Assembly (NCBI GenBank): GCA_021849295.1
Contig: JAJZTA010000005.1
Coordinates: 339 to 64,338, forward strand
Length of the DNA: 64,000 nucleotides
From: Pseudomonadota bacterium
GTDB taxonomy: Bacteria > Pseudomonadota > Alphaproteobacteria > Micavibrionales > UBA2020
Direction: 5' to 3'
Shown: positions 7,828 through 16,578 of the stretch, in pieces
How the letters are laid out: every line of letters begins with the position of its first letter
Numbering within the stretch: the stretch's first letter is position 1
The notes under the pieces: generated by a model
Seen by the model: the letters and a program-made list of their open reading frames with translations, nothing else
What the model was told of the DNA's origin: nothing
Databases searched by the model: none
Position numbers and translations under genes: made by a program

Positions 7828-8741
7828 ATGTCAGCTGAAACCGTGCTCATAACAGGCGCTTCCGGATTTATGGGCAGGCAAATACTGCGCCCGTTGCGGG
7901 ACCTCGGTTACGAGGTGCATTGCGTCTCGCACGGCGCCCCATGCGATATTCCGGATGTGCAATGGCATATCTGCGACCTGCTGGATGCCGTTGCGATAGA
8001 CGGATTGCTTGTACGCACGCGCCCGTCGCATTTGTTGCACTGTGCCTGGTATACGGAGCACGGAAAATTCTGGATGTCCGAAGAGAACGATGCGTGGCTT
8101 GAAGCCTCCACATATCTTTTCAGGGGATTTGTCGCACAGGGCGGACAGCGCATCCTCGGCATAGGCCCTGCGCGGAATACGACTGGAAACGCAAAGATGA
8201 GGTAACGCCATGGCAGGAAACGGATCCCTGCAATCCGCACACGGCGTATGGCCGAGCGAAGCTGGAGCTTTTGCAACGGCTTGAATGCCTGCCGGTCAGC
8301 TCTGCGTGGGCGCGCATCTTCAATCTTTTCGGCCCCGGCGAGAAAACGATGCGCTTCGTGCCTTATTTGATCCGTACGGCCCTTGCCGGCGAACCGATCC
8401 TTTGCTCGTCAGGCACGCAGATACGCGATTTCTTGGATACGGCGGTATGCGGCAGGGCGCTGGCGCAGTTGCTCGCCTCGTCCGTCGAGGGGGTTGTCAA
8501 CATTGGCGCGGGAGAAACGCCGCCCCTTTCTCTCGCCGAAATCGTGGAGCATATTTGTGCCGTCTGCAACTGTCCCCATGCTCCGCAATTCGGCGCGCTG
8601 CCCATGAAGAAGGACGAACCGCATTTCATGGTTCCGGACATATCGCGGCTGCGCAACGAAGTGAAATTCACGGAGCGGCAGGATACGCGCCACGCTTTGT
8701 CCATGCTGGTTTCCGCTAATCAGTCCGCGCAGATGGTATGA
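7828..8741 (+). pseudogene. NAD(P)-dependent epimerase/dehydratase, single-base frameshift
   Basis: An extended short-chain dehydrogenase of about 304 residues is split over two frames. The first part (from ATG 7828) has the Rossmann motif TGASGFMG and stops prematurely at 8205. The second part continues in frame 3 from about 8169 with CAEYDW, the catalytic TAYGRAK (YxxxK) motif, and the substrate-domain segment ARIFNLFGPGE. Frames join within GGCATAGGCCCTGCGCGG; homologues would be expected to read a Thr or Ser codon there, so one base appears lost between 8166 and 8169. It may be a true pseudogene or a sequencing error. The likely role was nucleotide-sugar modification alongside the divergent methyltransferase. 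Confidence 0.82.
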
Positions 8742-8842
8742 CCGGCAACGGCTTCGCGTAATCGACGGAACATGAACACGATTTAAAAAACTCGCTTATT
8801 ATAACAGAGAAAATTCAGGCCACACCCGCCGCCGCAATAATC

Positions 8843-8874
8843 ATGCCCGCGCCTTTGAGGTCAGGCGCGGGCAT
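8843..8874. terminator. Perfect 11-bp GC-rich hairpin between convergent genes
   Basis: The stem ATGCCCGCGCC pairs fully with GGCGCGGGCAT across a ten-base loop. It lies between the 3' ends of the epimerase (plus strand) and the metallophosphoesterase-like gene (minus strand). There is no run of T after it on either strand, so intrinsic termination is possible but not certain; it may instead protect mRNA 3' ends. Confidence 0.45.
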
Positions 8875-8892
8875 ATGCCGGAGAAATCGGTT

Positions 8893-10491
8893 TTACGCCG
8901 CGAGCGCGGGCGGTTTTGGCGGGCCTTTTTTCGCGGTGTGGGCCTTGGCCGCCGCCATGTGGAAATCGACCTTCTGGTCGGCGTGCCATTTGCCGTCGCG
9001 CACGGTGACGATGGCGCGCTTGCCGTTCGGGTAGGTGATGATGTGGCTGTGGCTCCACGAGCTCGGCCCCTTGTTGTATTCCATGTCGAGGTTGCCGGAG
9101 ACGCCCGCGGTGTAGACGCCGTCGATAATGCCCGCCGTGTGCGTGTGGCCGGTGTTGGATTTGGTCGGCAGCTCGGCGAACTCCTTGGGCGTTCCGCGCG
9201 CGCCGTTCGGCCCGTTGTGACCGTGCAGCGCGCACTCGATGCCGCTGCCCTGCTCCTTCGTCTTGCAGATCACGAAGCTGTCGTTCTCCTTGAGGAACTG
9301 CGTGTGCTTGAGATCGGTTTTCCGGCGCACCGCCCACTCCAGCATGTTGGGGTGGAAGTTGCCCTCTTTGATCTGGCGCAGGCGTTCGGCGCAGCTTTCG
9401 TGCCAGAACAGCGCGTTGACGGGGTCGAAGCGCGCGTCGGCGTTGGCCATCCAGCGGTCGTAGGCCTCGTCGTGGTTGCTCTCGACGACGACGTTCCTGC
9501 GGTCCGCCGCCTCGTGTGCCTTGAGCCACTGGCCGACGAGGTCGATGCCGCCTTCGACGGTCGCGCCCTTTTTCTGCTGCTCGGCCCAGAAGAACGGGTC
9601 CTGAATGTTGTGGTGGTTGCGCGCCGAGAAATCCAGCACGTCGTGGATGAAGAGGTATTTGGGCTTCAGCGTGTCCATGATGCCGCCCTTGCCGAACGAA
9701 ACCCGATCGACCAGCGCATCGCCCTTTTCCACGTGGATGTCGCCGAGCGTCACCGCCTCGACGCGCTGGTCGTGCAGCACCTTGCCGTTGGGCAGGTATT
9801 TGTCCGTCAGGTCGTAGAAGGCGCCGCTGTCGTCGGCGGCGAGCTGGCGGACGAAGAAGTTCCCGTCCCTGTCGACCTCGACGGCGAGCGCGCCGTATTC
9901 GTGCTTTTCATCGGCCCGCTCTCCGGCCTTGTTGTCCTTGTAGTTGCGCTGGGTGCAGGTGCCGGTGGTGTAGAGGAAGCGGGCGGCGTCGCCGCCGAGG
10001 CCCGGCAGCGACTTCATCGCGAACTGCGGGCTGCAGACGATGCCCGACGCGCCCTCGCAATAGTTGTTCAGGCCGGAAAAGGGGCTGGAGGAGGTGGGGT
10101 TGATGTCGAGCTCGGCGCAAAAGCGCAGCTTTTTGGTGATCTCGGCGGACTGGTCGAGGGCGTATTTCGCGATCCGCGGGTCGTACCACGGCTGGCCGTC
10201 CTCCTGCTTTTGATAGGCGCCCTTGTTGTAGGTGTATTTGCCGACGAGAAGCTGCGCGTGGTTTTTCTCGCAATAGGTTTCGAGCGCCTTGAGGAAGCCG
10301 GGGTTGACCTCGGTGTTGTTCTGCGCCGAGGTGATGACGAAGCGCTTGCCTGCGAGGCGCAGGCGCGCGGCCTGCTCCGGCGCGATCCTCCCGGCGAACA
10401 GCGGCTTGGCCGCCTTTTTGTTGAATGTGCTTGTCAGGCGGGGAGCGTCGGATTTTTCGTGAGGGGAAGAGGTGTGCATTTGTTTGGACAT
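8893..10491 (-). CDS. Calcineurin-like metallophosphoesterase-related protein, possibly phage A1-like
   Basis: This is a 532-residue protein without signal peptide or membrane helices. Ordered metal-ligand motifs of the calcineurin-like phosphoesterase fold are visible: GDIH at residues 250-253, IHDVLD near 283, SNHDE at 338-342, HGHNG near 423, GHTHTAG at 448-454 and SHSH at 480-483. The first 240 residues have no recognised domain but contain several cysteines. The arrangement recalls the T5-type first-step DNA-transfer protein A1, which carries a phosphoesterase-like domain; that link is from memory and is tentative. AGGAGA lies seven bases before the ATG. No phage genes flank it, so it may be a stray cargo gene or a nuclease/phosphatase of other function. 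Confidence 0.62.
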   Translation of the reverse strand: MSKQMHTSSPHEKSDAPRLTSTFNKKAAKPLFAGRIAPEQAARLRLAGKRFVITSAQNNTEVNPGFLKALETYCEKNHAQLLVGKYTYNKGAYQKQEDGQPWYDPRIAKYALDQSAEITKKLRFCAELDINPTSSSPFSGLNNYCEGASGIVCSPQFAMKSLPGLGGDAARFLYTTGTCTQRNYKDNKAGERADEKHEYGALAVEVDRDGNFFVRQLAADDSGAFYDLTDKYLPNGKVLHDQRVEAVTLGDIHVEKGDALVDRVSFGKGGIMDTLKPKYLFIHDVLDFSARNHHNIQDPFFWAEQQKKGATVEGGIDLVGQWLKAHEAADRRNVVVESNHDEAYDRWMANADARFDPVNALFWHESCAERLRQIKEGNFHPNMLEWAVRRKTDLKHTQFLKENDSFVICKTKEQGSGIECALHGHNGPNGARGTPKEFAELPTKSNTGHTHTAGIIDGVYTAGVSGNLDMEYNKGPSSWSHSHIITYPNGKRAIVTVRDGKWHADQKVDFHMAAAKAHTAKKGPPKPPALAA

Positions 10492-10850
10492 CTGTAATTC
10501 TCCTGAGCGCCGAGTGTCGCGCTATGTTTCCGCATATTTCCGGAGCCGCTGCGGGAGCGCCGGACGCGTGTTCCGGTCTTTGTCCCGTTTACGCATTTTC
10601 CAATATGCTGGTAATCATAGTGTTGGATGTTTATATGCAAAGGGCAATCAAATGTGTAAACAATTATTACGATTTATAATTGCTAATTGTAATTTTTTAT
10701 TAGTATTCAGGTGATTAACGACATATTGTTTTTCGATATGAATTATCCATATCGTAAAAATTTCAGCGCTGACCCTGCCGCGGCGCGCTGGCAAGACCTG
10801 AAAATGAAGGCTGATTCTCTCCTCCCGCCGCGCCCCGAAAACCGCTTTTG
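10492..10850. other. Intergenic region with a strong AT-rich palindrome
   Basis: No gene is seen in these 359 bases. The main structure is an inverted repeat at 10729-10760: TTTTT-CGATATG, a seven-base spacer, then CATATCG-T-AAAAA. The T-run comes before and the A-run after the stem on both strands, which is the wrong polarity for an intrinsic terminator, so an operator or structural element is more likely. The rest is moderately AT-rich from about 10610 to 10760. Confidence 0.6.
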
Positions 10851-12425
10851 TCAGCCGCCTTTGAAATAGGCGGCATCCTCTATGAAGGTTGTCCCTGCGG
10901 GCAGGGTCGGTTCGAATTTGCGCAGCGCGTGAATGATCCGGCTTCTGTCGGCGCCGGGCGGCGCATAAAATGTCACATCGGTGTTATTATACGCGTCGTC
11001 GATGTCGTGCAATTTGCCGACCGTCTTCCAGTCACGCGGCGTCATGTGCAAAAACCAGCCTTTGAAAATCATGACGAGGCGGACATCGTGCTTTTTGACC
11101 AGTCCGTCGATCGCCGCGGCATTGTAGGCATGCGCTCTGCGCAGGCGGTAGACGTCCATGGAGCCGAGCCCCCAGAGATCGAGCACGTAGTGGCTGTTTT
11201 TATAGCCGACAAGGCCGAGGTCGTTGACGCCGACGGGGCCATGGTAATAATCGTTGACGAACCTGTGCATCTGGTACTGCTGCCCGTATATCGAATGTAC
11301 GCCCGCAGGCGTATAAATCGTGGTCAGGGCGCTCGTGTAAGCCGGTACCGCGCCGAGAAGGAACAAAAGAAACCTGCGTTCTTTGATGCTCCAGCCCGTC
11401 ATGTCGCTCAGGCTGAAGCAAATCCCCAGAAAGGCCATTTCCATGATGTAAATCGTATAGCGGTTCATGATGCCCGGGAATCTCTCGCAGATCATTTGCG
11501 CCATAATCGAGCAGATGATGGGGAGGTAAACGTATTTCAGGCGCGGATTCCGCCGCTGGAAAAACATCATGAAGCCCAGATAGGCCAGAAAGCACCAGTA
11601 TATCTGTCCGGGCGATGACCCGAATGAGGCTTTCAAATTGTAGAGGATCATCTGCAGAAAGCCTTTCTTGCCATGCGGATCATTGGCAACGTCGAGCTTC
11701 AGCAGAACCGACGAGGGCAGCGGCGGCAGCCCGAGGTGAAACAGGAAAGCCTCGTAAGCCGCAAGGCAGGAAAATCCGGCGACGGCCGCGGTGACGGCCG
11801 CGCGGCGATAGCCCTGCAGCCACAGGGCGGCGACGGAGACAAGGAAAAGAGCCATCCCCTCGAAACGGAAAAGCGGCATGGCGACCAGCGCTATGATGAA
11901 GGTGGTATTTGGCGGCGTTCCCTTGGAGGCGGCGATCAGCCCCTCTATCACCAGCGCCACGGTCAGGACATGCCAGGTATGCTCCATGCCGGTCATCGGC
12001 AGGGCGAGGGCATTGGCCGCGAATATGACGAGCAGGCCTATGCCGAGCGTCATGCCCGCGCCAGTTGCATTGTCCGCCAGTCCGAGCGTGCGTATCAGTC
12101 GGGCGGACACGTAAACGGTCGCCCCCGCCGCCAATGCGTTCAGGACCAGAGGCCCCGTCACCCCAAGCCCGAGGAGCTGGGTGGCGGCCAGCAGCCACGG
12201 CCAGATGATGGACGACGACGGGGACGAGGGTTCGCCGGCGTTGATGCCGTAGGTGCCATGCAGGATATTGCGGGCGACATCAAGGTGGATGAAGGCGTCA
12301 TCCAGCGAGTAAATCAGGTGATGGTCGCACAAGAGGACGCACAGCAGGACAAGGGCGTAAAAAAGAAAAAACCACAACAACGTCACTCTGGTTTCAAAGT
12401 TGTTCAGGTCGCGCATTCTTTTCAT
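10851..12425 (-). CDS. Polytopic membrane protein, GT-C glycosyltransferase-like
   Basis: This 524-residue protein has roughly ten or more membrane helices. The first periplasmic loop carries YSLDDAFIHLDVARNILHG followed by GINAGEPSSPSSS. An acidic pair just after the first helix and the Ser/Pro-rich stretch are common in GT-C type enzymes that use polyprenyl-phosphate sugars. The soluble C-terminal portion (about the last 150 residues) includes DLWGLGSMDVYR. It could glycosylate lipids or a surface polymer. No partner genes such as flippases are adjacent. A second ATG three codons into the frame is an alternative start. The family assignment is by overall layout, and the substrate is unknown. 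Confidence 0.6.
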   Translation of the reverse strand: MKRMRDLNNFETRVTLLWFFLFYALVLLCVLLCDHHLIYSLDDAFIHLDVARNILHGTYGINAGEPSSPSSSIIWPWLLAATQLLGLGVTGPLVLNALAAGATVYVSARLIRTLGLADNATGAGMTLGIGLLVIFAANALALPMTGMEHTWHVLTVALVIEGLIAASKGTPPNTTFIIALVAMPLFRFEGMALFLVSVAALWLQGYRRAAVTAAVAGFSCLAAYEAFLFHLGLPPLPSSVLLKLDVANDPHGKKGFLQMILYNLKASFGSSPGQIYWCFLAYLGFMMFFQRRNPRLKYVYLPIICSIMAQMICERFPGIMNRYTIYIMEMAFLGICFSLSDMTGWSIKERRFLLFLLGAVPAYTSALTTIYTPAGVHSIYGQQYQMHRFVNDYYHGPVGVNDLGLVGYKNSHYVLDLWGLGSMDVYRLRRAHAYNAAAIDGLVKKHDVRLVMIFKGWFLHMTPRDWKTVGKLHDIDDAYNNTDVTFYAPPGADRSRIIHALRKFEPTLPAGTTFIEDAAYFKGG

Positions 12426-12550
12426 CCGTTAGAGTTCCCGGGCCTTTGCAAAGCGGCGTGATTTCGACAATAGCGTTGCGCAGGTAAAATATGAGTGAAA
12501 ATATACCCCGCAATAAATCCCCGCTATCAGAATACATGTTTTTGAAATCA

Positions 12551-12583
12551 CGACCAATCCGGAATTCCCGTCCGGAATGGTCG
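12551..12583. repeat. 13-bp inverted repeat with one mismatch
   Basis: CGACCAATCCGGA and TCCGGAATGGTCG flank a seven-base spacer. The element lies between the membrane-protein start (12425, minus strand) and the terminator of the upstream minus-strand gene. It could be an operator for the membrane protein or a secondary terminator-like hairpin. Confidence 0.5.
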
Positions 12584-12621
12584 GTGGGGGATCATTCGAT
12601 TATGCCAAACTCCGGAAGCCG

Positions 12622-12642
12622 GAAAAAGCCGCGCGCGCGGCT
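12622..12642 (-). terminator. Intrinsic terminator of the coiled-coil protein gene
   Basis: Read on the minus strand, the 16-base palindrome AGCCGCGCGCGCGGCT is followed directly by a T-run, 74 bases after the stop of the gene ending at 12716. A second imperfect 14-bp hairpin (12658-12690) lies between. This is the clearest rho-independent terminator in this part of the window. Confidence 0.75.
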
Positions 12643-12715
12643 GGGTGTCCGGCAACAGCAAGACGCGCCGCTTGCGGCGACGCGCCTTGCTATATAACCG
12701 GCGGTGCCGGCGTTG

Positions 12716-13294
12716 TCAGTGAAAGTGCAGCGAAGACGGCGCTTCCAGCCTTGCCCAGCGCGCCGAATCGTTGACGGGTTCTTTACGGGGAGAAAGCCCA
12801 TCCAGCTCCTGCGCGATGGCGTGCATTTTCGTCCTGAGCGCGTTTTTCCGCTTGCGCTCCTGCTCCTTGCTAACCGCAATCAGCGCTTTTCTTGAATCGG
12901 ATTCAAAGTAACGCTGGATATTGGCATAGGGGTTGACGGGCTCCTGCTCCCGTTCGACGGTCGGCAGGGAGTCCATGCAGCCCACTTTTTCCGCCAGTTG
13001 CTGGATGGATCCGGCAAAGACGTTCGTTTGCTCCGTAAGACCGTCAAGCTTGAGATCCAGCTTGCGGACTGACTCGGCGGCCTGCGCCGACTTGACGTCG
13101 GCGACTTCCACCTTCTTCTCGAGCCTGTTCAGCATATCGCTGAAGAAACTCGTTTGCTTGGCGATAATCTCGAAGCCCGCCCGCAAGCGCTCGAATCCGG
13201 CCCCGAGAACGATACTGCTCCCCAGCGCCGCTATGCCGGCGAATACAGATAACAAGATAGACACAGCCATTACTGTTTCTACGTTCAGTGTCAT
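12716..13294 (-). CDS. Hypothetical membrane-anchored coiled-coil protein
   Basis: This is a 192-residue protein of unknown function. One N-terminal membrane helix (ETVMAVSILLSVFAGIAALG) is followed by a long charged helical stretch (LEKKVEVADVKSAQAAESVRK, then KLDGLTEQTNVFAGSIQQL) likely to form a coiled coil. The C-terminal third is rich in Lys, Arg and Glu. AGAGAGG precedes the ATG. The arrangement resembles small RmuC-like or divisome-accessory membrane proteins, but no family could be recognised. It stands alone, with its own terminator downstream. Confidence 0.65.
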   Translation of the reverse strand: MTLNVETVMAVSILLSVFAGIAALGSSIVLGAGFERLRAGFEIIAKQTSFFSDMLNRLEKKVEVADVKSAQAAESVRKLDLKLDGLTEQTNVFAGSIQQLAEKVGCMDSLPTVEREQEPVNPYANIQRYFESDSRKALIAVSKEQERKRKNALRTKMHAIAQELDGLSPRKEPVNDSARWARLEAPSSLHFH

Positions 13295-13669
13295 ATTTTT
13301 TTTTACCTCTCTTTATACCTCCGTTTAACGAAGGCCCTTTCTCTACATTCCTTGCATTCAAGGCGGGGGCGAACCGTGAAGGCACTCCGATTCTCTCCCA
13401 CCTTTCAATTCCTATCTTAAAGAAGATTGCTTAAGATCACGTGATTTTTGCCTTGCAAGAAAAACAAATACATTGCGGTTTTATCTCAATTGTAAGGCAT
13501 TCCGGACGCGGCTTTTTCGGCGCGCCCAGGCCTCTCTTTTTGCCGATTGTTTTATCGGCGGCTTCAGGTATCATGCGAAAAAGCCGCAACAACTTTTCAG
13601 AGACGCCCGCCGCATGCCGCTCTCCCCGCCCGCCGTCCGTTCCGCCCGCCGCGCGCACCGGAGCGACAC
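13295..13669. other. Divergent intergenic region
   Basis: No gene is supported in these 375 bases. The perfect ten-base palindrome ATCACGTGAT lies at 13436-13445, flanked by A/T runs, about 230 bases before the permease start. An open frame runs through from 13547 into the permease, but its translation is Arg/Pro-rich and without family character, so I treat it as leader. Confidence 0.5.
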
Positions 13670-15028
13670 ATGACCGACACCCTTAAAGCCGACTCGCTCG
13701 GCATCGTGGAATCAGTCATCATGGGCATCGCCGGCACGGCGCCCGCCTACAGCATCGAGATCACCACATCGACGATCGTCGGCACGGCGGGAACCCTGTC
13801 GCCGGCCAGCATACTGGTGTGCGGTCTGATCATGTTCGGCATCGCCTTCGCCTTCATCAACCTCAACCGCGCGCAGGCCAGCGCCGGCACGTCCTATACG
13901 TGGGTGAGCATGGTGTTCGGGCGGACGCTCGGCTTCTTCGCGGGCTGGGCGCTGCTGGTGCTGTGCTGCGTCTTCATGGTCTCGGCGATGATCCCCGCGG
14001 CCAACGCCACGCTGCTGATCTTCAAACCCGCCCTGATGAACAACGTGCACTGGGTCACGGCCATCGCCGCGCTCTGGCTCACTTTCGTGAGCGCCGTCGT
14101 GGTGAAGGGCATCAAGCTCACGAGCTACGTGCAGGTGGCGATGACGCTCGCCGAGGCGCTGATCCTGCTGGCGGTCATCGTGGCGTCGTTCATGGTCTTT
14201 CCCGCCCATCCGGTTCATCCCTTCAGCTGGAACTGGTACAACCCCTTCAAATTCACGCCGAAGCTTTTCGCCAACGGCGCGCTGGTGGCGATCTTCTTCT
14301 ACTACGGCTGGGACGTGACGATGAACCTGAGCGAGGAAACCAAAGACCGCAACCGCACGCCGGGGCGCGCGGTCTTCTGGTCGATGACGTTTTTGATGGT
14401 CTTCTTCCTGATCTTCATCACCATCACGCTTCTGGGGCTGACGGACGGGGAGATCCAGCACTACAACACCAACATCATCTTCGCCCTCGCGCGCAAGATC
14501 CTCGGCCCCACGTGGGGCTATGTGGCGATCATCGCCGTGCTGCTCTCGACCATCGGCACCGTGGAGACGCAGATCCTGCAGTTCACGCGCACGCTGTTCG
14601 TCAAGGCGCGCGACGGCGTGCTGCACCCGCGCTATGCGCGTCTGCATCCGCGCTGGCAAACGCCGCACGTCGCCATCTTCTTCATCTGGGCGAGCGGCCT
14701 TGCGCTGCTGTTTGTGTCCTCGTACCTGCCGACGATCAACGTGATCCTGCAGGATTCGATCACCGCCCTCGGCTTCCAGATCTGCTTCTACCTCGGGCTG
14801 ACCGGCCTCGCCTGCGCGTGGTATTACCGCCGTAGCTGGTCGGCGGGATTTGTGACGTCTGTCACGCGCGTCATCTGGCCGGCGACGAGCGGGATTTTCA
14901 TGTTCTTCATCATGCTCTACAGCATCCCCACGTTCGACTGGGTCACCAACGCGGTGGGGCTGGGCGGCATCGCCATCGGCGCCGTTCCCTACTGGCTCAA
15001 CCGCAAGCGCGCGGCGTCCGGACAATAG
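13670..15028 (+). CDS. APC-superfamily amino acid permease
   Basis: This 452-residue inner-membrane transporter has about twelve membrane helices and almost no soluble domain. The N-terminal segment ESVIMGIAGTAPAYSI matches the GxxxP-type helix-1 substrate motif of APC permeases, and DVTMNLSEETKDRNRTPGRA is the conserved loop following helix 6. It most likely carries an amino acid or polyamine by proton or exchange coupling. The ATG at 13670 is chosen because GGAG lies six bases upstream and homology starts there; an upstream frame from 13547 encodes low-complexity sequence. It appears to be a single-gene unit, and the substrate cannot be predicted. Confidence 0.85.
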   Translation: MTDTLKADSLGIVESVIMGIAGTAPAYSIEITTSTIVGTAGTLSPASILVCGLIMFGIAFAFINLNRAQASAGTSYTWVSMVFGRTLGFFAGWALLVLCCVFMVSAMIPAANATLLIFKPALMNNVHWVTAIAALWLTFVSAVVVKGIKLTSYVQVAMTLAEALILLAVIVASFMVFPAHPVHPFSWNWYNPFKFTPKLFANGALVAIFFYYGWDVTMNLSEETKDRNRTPGRAVFWSMTFLMVFFLIFITITLLGLTDGEIQHYNTNIIFALARKILGPTWGYVAIIAVLLSTIGTVETQILQFTRTLFVKARDGVLHPRYARLHPRWQTPHVAIFFIWASGLALLFVSSYLPTINVILQDSITALGFQICFYLGLTGLACAWYYRRSWSAGFVTSVTRVIWPATSGIFMFFIMLYSIPTFDWVTNAVGLGGIAIGAVPYWLNRKRAASGQ

Positions 15029-15255
15029 CGGGGCGCGCTCTCACGCGCAAAAAATCGCCTGCGCCCTTCGCGTGGAAATTGCGGGCGTTTTGAGTCCGGA
15101 ATGGAAAGTGCATTCTTTTTCAACCGGTTGATATAAGGCTGTGGACAATTGACCCATATCAACAGGGCTGTCCGCCGCAACCGTTACAATAATAGATATA
15201 ACCGCGCCGGACTTTATTGGAGCGATTTTTTATTTTTTAAAGGGAGGGGAATTTC

Positions 15256-15516
15256 ATGACCGTTGTCCACTCTTTTGAACATGCCGCGACGGATGCGGAC
15301 ATCGCGAACATTCTCGAAGACCTGTTCGAAGACGTTTACGAAGATATAGAGGAGATCGGCGCCACCTGTCAGGAAGTCCTGCAGGCCAAGGCCTGCGTGG
15401 AAGACTTCGGACATGTCGGGCTGAAGCCGGAAGAAAATCTGAGCAGGCGGGCCTTGCGCGTCTATGAAGTTTTGCAGGACGAGTTCGAGCGCCGCAACTC
15501 TTACGAAGCCGGCTGA
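15256..15516 (+). CDS. Small acidic hypothetical protein
   Basis: This is an 86-residue acidic, probably all-helical soluble protein containing two cysteines. A strong Shine-Dalgarno (GGGAGGGG) six bases before the ATG and normal codon use make it convincing as a gene. No family was recognised. It ends nine bases before the 3' end of the convergent korB gene. Confidence 0.65.
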   Translation: MTVVHSFEHAATDADIANILEDLFEDVYEDIEEIGATCQEVLQAKACVEDFGHVGLKPEENLSRRALRVYEVLQDEFERRNSYEAG

Positions 15517-15525
15517 AAAACAAAT

Positions 15526-16566
15526 CTAGCGGGCGTTCCTGTTGATCGCCTCGAGCGCCTTCGCGCCGGGGCAGAGCTCCTTTTCGCCGAGCGCGCGCAA
15601 GGGCGTTTCCGTCGTGTCCAGCATCTCGTGCAGGCTCGGGTGGTCGGTGTCGATGTAGATGAGGCCGGTCAGCACCTCGCCGCGTTCGCGCGTGGTCATC
15701 ACCGCGTCCGCCGCCGCCGCCCTGTCGCGCGGATCGTGGTGGTCGGGCAGGCGGCGCAGCTTCACCGTCGCGCCGTCGGGCATCTTCACGTCGATGGCGC
15801 CGTCCGCGCCGTATTTCGCAGCCGCCGGCACGAAATCGACGACGTCCGCCGCCGACATATGCTCGCGCGTGTAGGCGTAGGACTTGGTCGAGGCCGGAAT
15901 GTTGTTGAAGGTGACGCAGGGCGAGATCACGTCGATCAGCGCGAAGCCCGGATGGTGCAGCCCCGCCTTGATCAGCGGCACCAGCTGCGCCTTGTCGCCG
16001 GAAAAGCTGCGCGCCACGAAGGTCGCGCCGATGTTGAGTGCCAGCCCCGCGGGATCGACGGGGGAGAACATGTTCGCCTGCCCGCTCTTGGTTTTGGAGC
16101 CGACGTCCGCGGTGGCGGAATCCTGCCCCTTGGTCAGGCCGTAGCAGCCGTTGTTCTCGATGATGTAGAGCATATTGAGGTTGCGGCGCATGACGTGGGC
16201 GAACTGCCCGAGGCCGATCGAGGCCGTGTCGCCGTCGCCGGAGACACCGAGATAGATCAGGTCGCGGTTGGCGAGGTTGGCGCCGGTGGCGACCGAGGGC
16301 ATGCGCCCGTGCACCGAGTTGAAGCCGTGCGATTGGCGGAGAAAATAGGCGGGCGTCTTGGAAGAACAGCCGATGCCCGAAAGCTTGGCGACAAGGTGCG
16401 GCTCGACCGACATCTCGTAGCAGGCCTGCACGATGGCGGCGCTGATGGAATCGTGCCCGCAGCCCGCGCAGAGCGTGGAGAGCGCGCCTTCGTAGTCCTT
16501 GCGCGTGTAGCCGATGCCGTTGGGCGCCGTGCAGGGGTGGCGGAAACGCGGAATGATGTAGCTCAT
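15526..16566 (-). CDS. korB: 2-oxoacid:ferredoxin oxidoreductase, beta subunit
   Basis: This 346-residue subunit binds thiamine diphosphate and an Fe-S cluster. The TPP motif begins at GDGDTASIGLGQF and ends at NNGCYGLTKGQDSAT. Cluster cysteines are in LCAGCGHD, GIGCSS and SPCVTFNN. With the alpha subunit it would convert a 2-oxoacid (2-oxoglutarate or pyruvate) plus CoA to the acyl-CoA, reducing ferredoxin. The KTPAYFLRQSHGFNSVHGR stretch is typical of the KorB group, so 2-oxoglutarate is my preferred substrate. AAGGGAG lies six bases before the ATG. It is the last gene of a three-gene operon. Confidence 0.92.
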   Translation of the reverse strand: MSYIIPRFRHPCTAPNGIGYTRKDYEGALSTLCAGCGHDSISAAIVQACYEMSVEPHLVAKLSGIGCSSKTPAYFLRQSHGFNSVHGRMPSVATGANLANRDLIYLGVSGDGDTASIGLGQFAHVMRRNLNMLYIIENNGCYGLTKGQDSATADVGSKTKSGQANMFSPVDPAGLALNIGATFVARSFSGDKAQLVPLIKAGLHHPGFALIDVISPCVTFNNIPASTKSYAYTREHMSAADVVDFVPAAAKYGADGAIDVKMPDGATVKLRRLPDHHDPRDRAAAADAVMTTRERGEVLTGLIYIDTDHPSLHEMLDTTETPLRALGEKELCPGAKALEAINRNAR

Positions 16567-16578
16567 GGTTTTCTCCCT

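Noticed and set aside
8875-10497. Long open frame on the plus strand opposite the metallophosphoesterase-like gene
   Set aside because: Its translation is Val/Ala/Arg-rich with no motifs, while the minus-strand frame has a ribosome site and ordered metal-binding motifs. It is a GC-rich shadow. The same applies to long antisense frames over korAB, purL, ftsH and the capsid gene.
10729-10760. Intrinsic terminator at the AT-rich palindrome
   Set aside because: T-runs precede and A-runs follow the stem on both strands, the opposite of what termination needs. It is reported only as a palindrome.
13547-13669. N-terminal extension of the APC permease
   Set aside because: The 41 extra residues are Arg/Pro-rich, with no membrane or family character, and the ATG at 13670 has a proper ribosome site.
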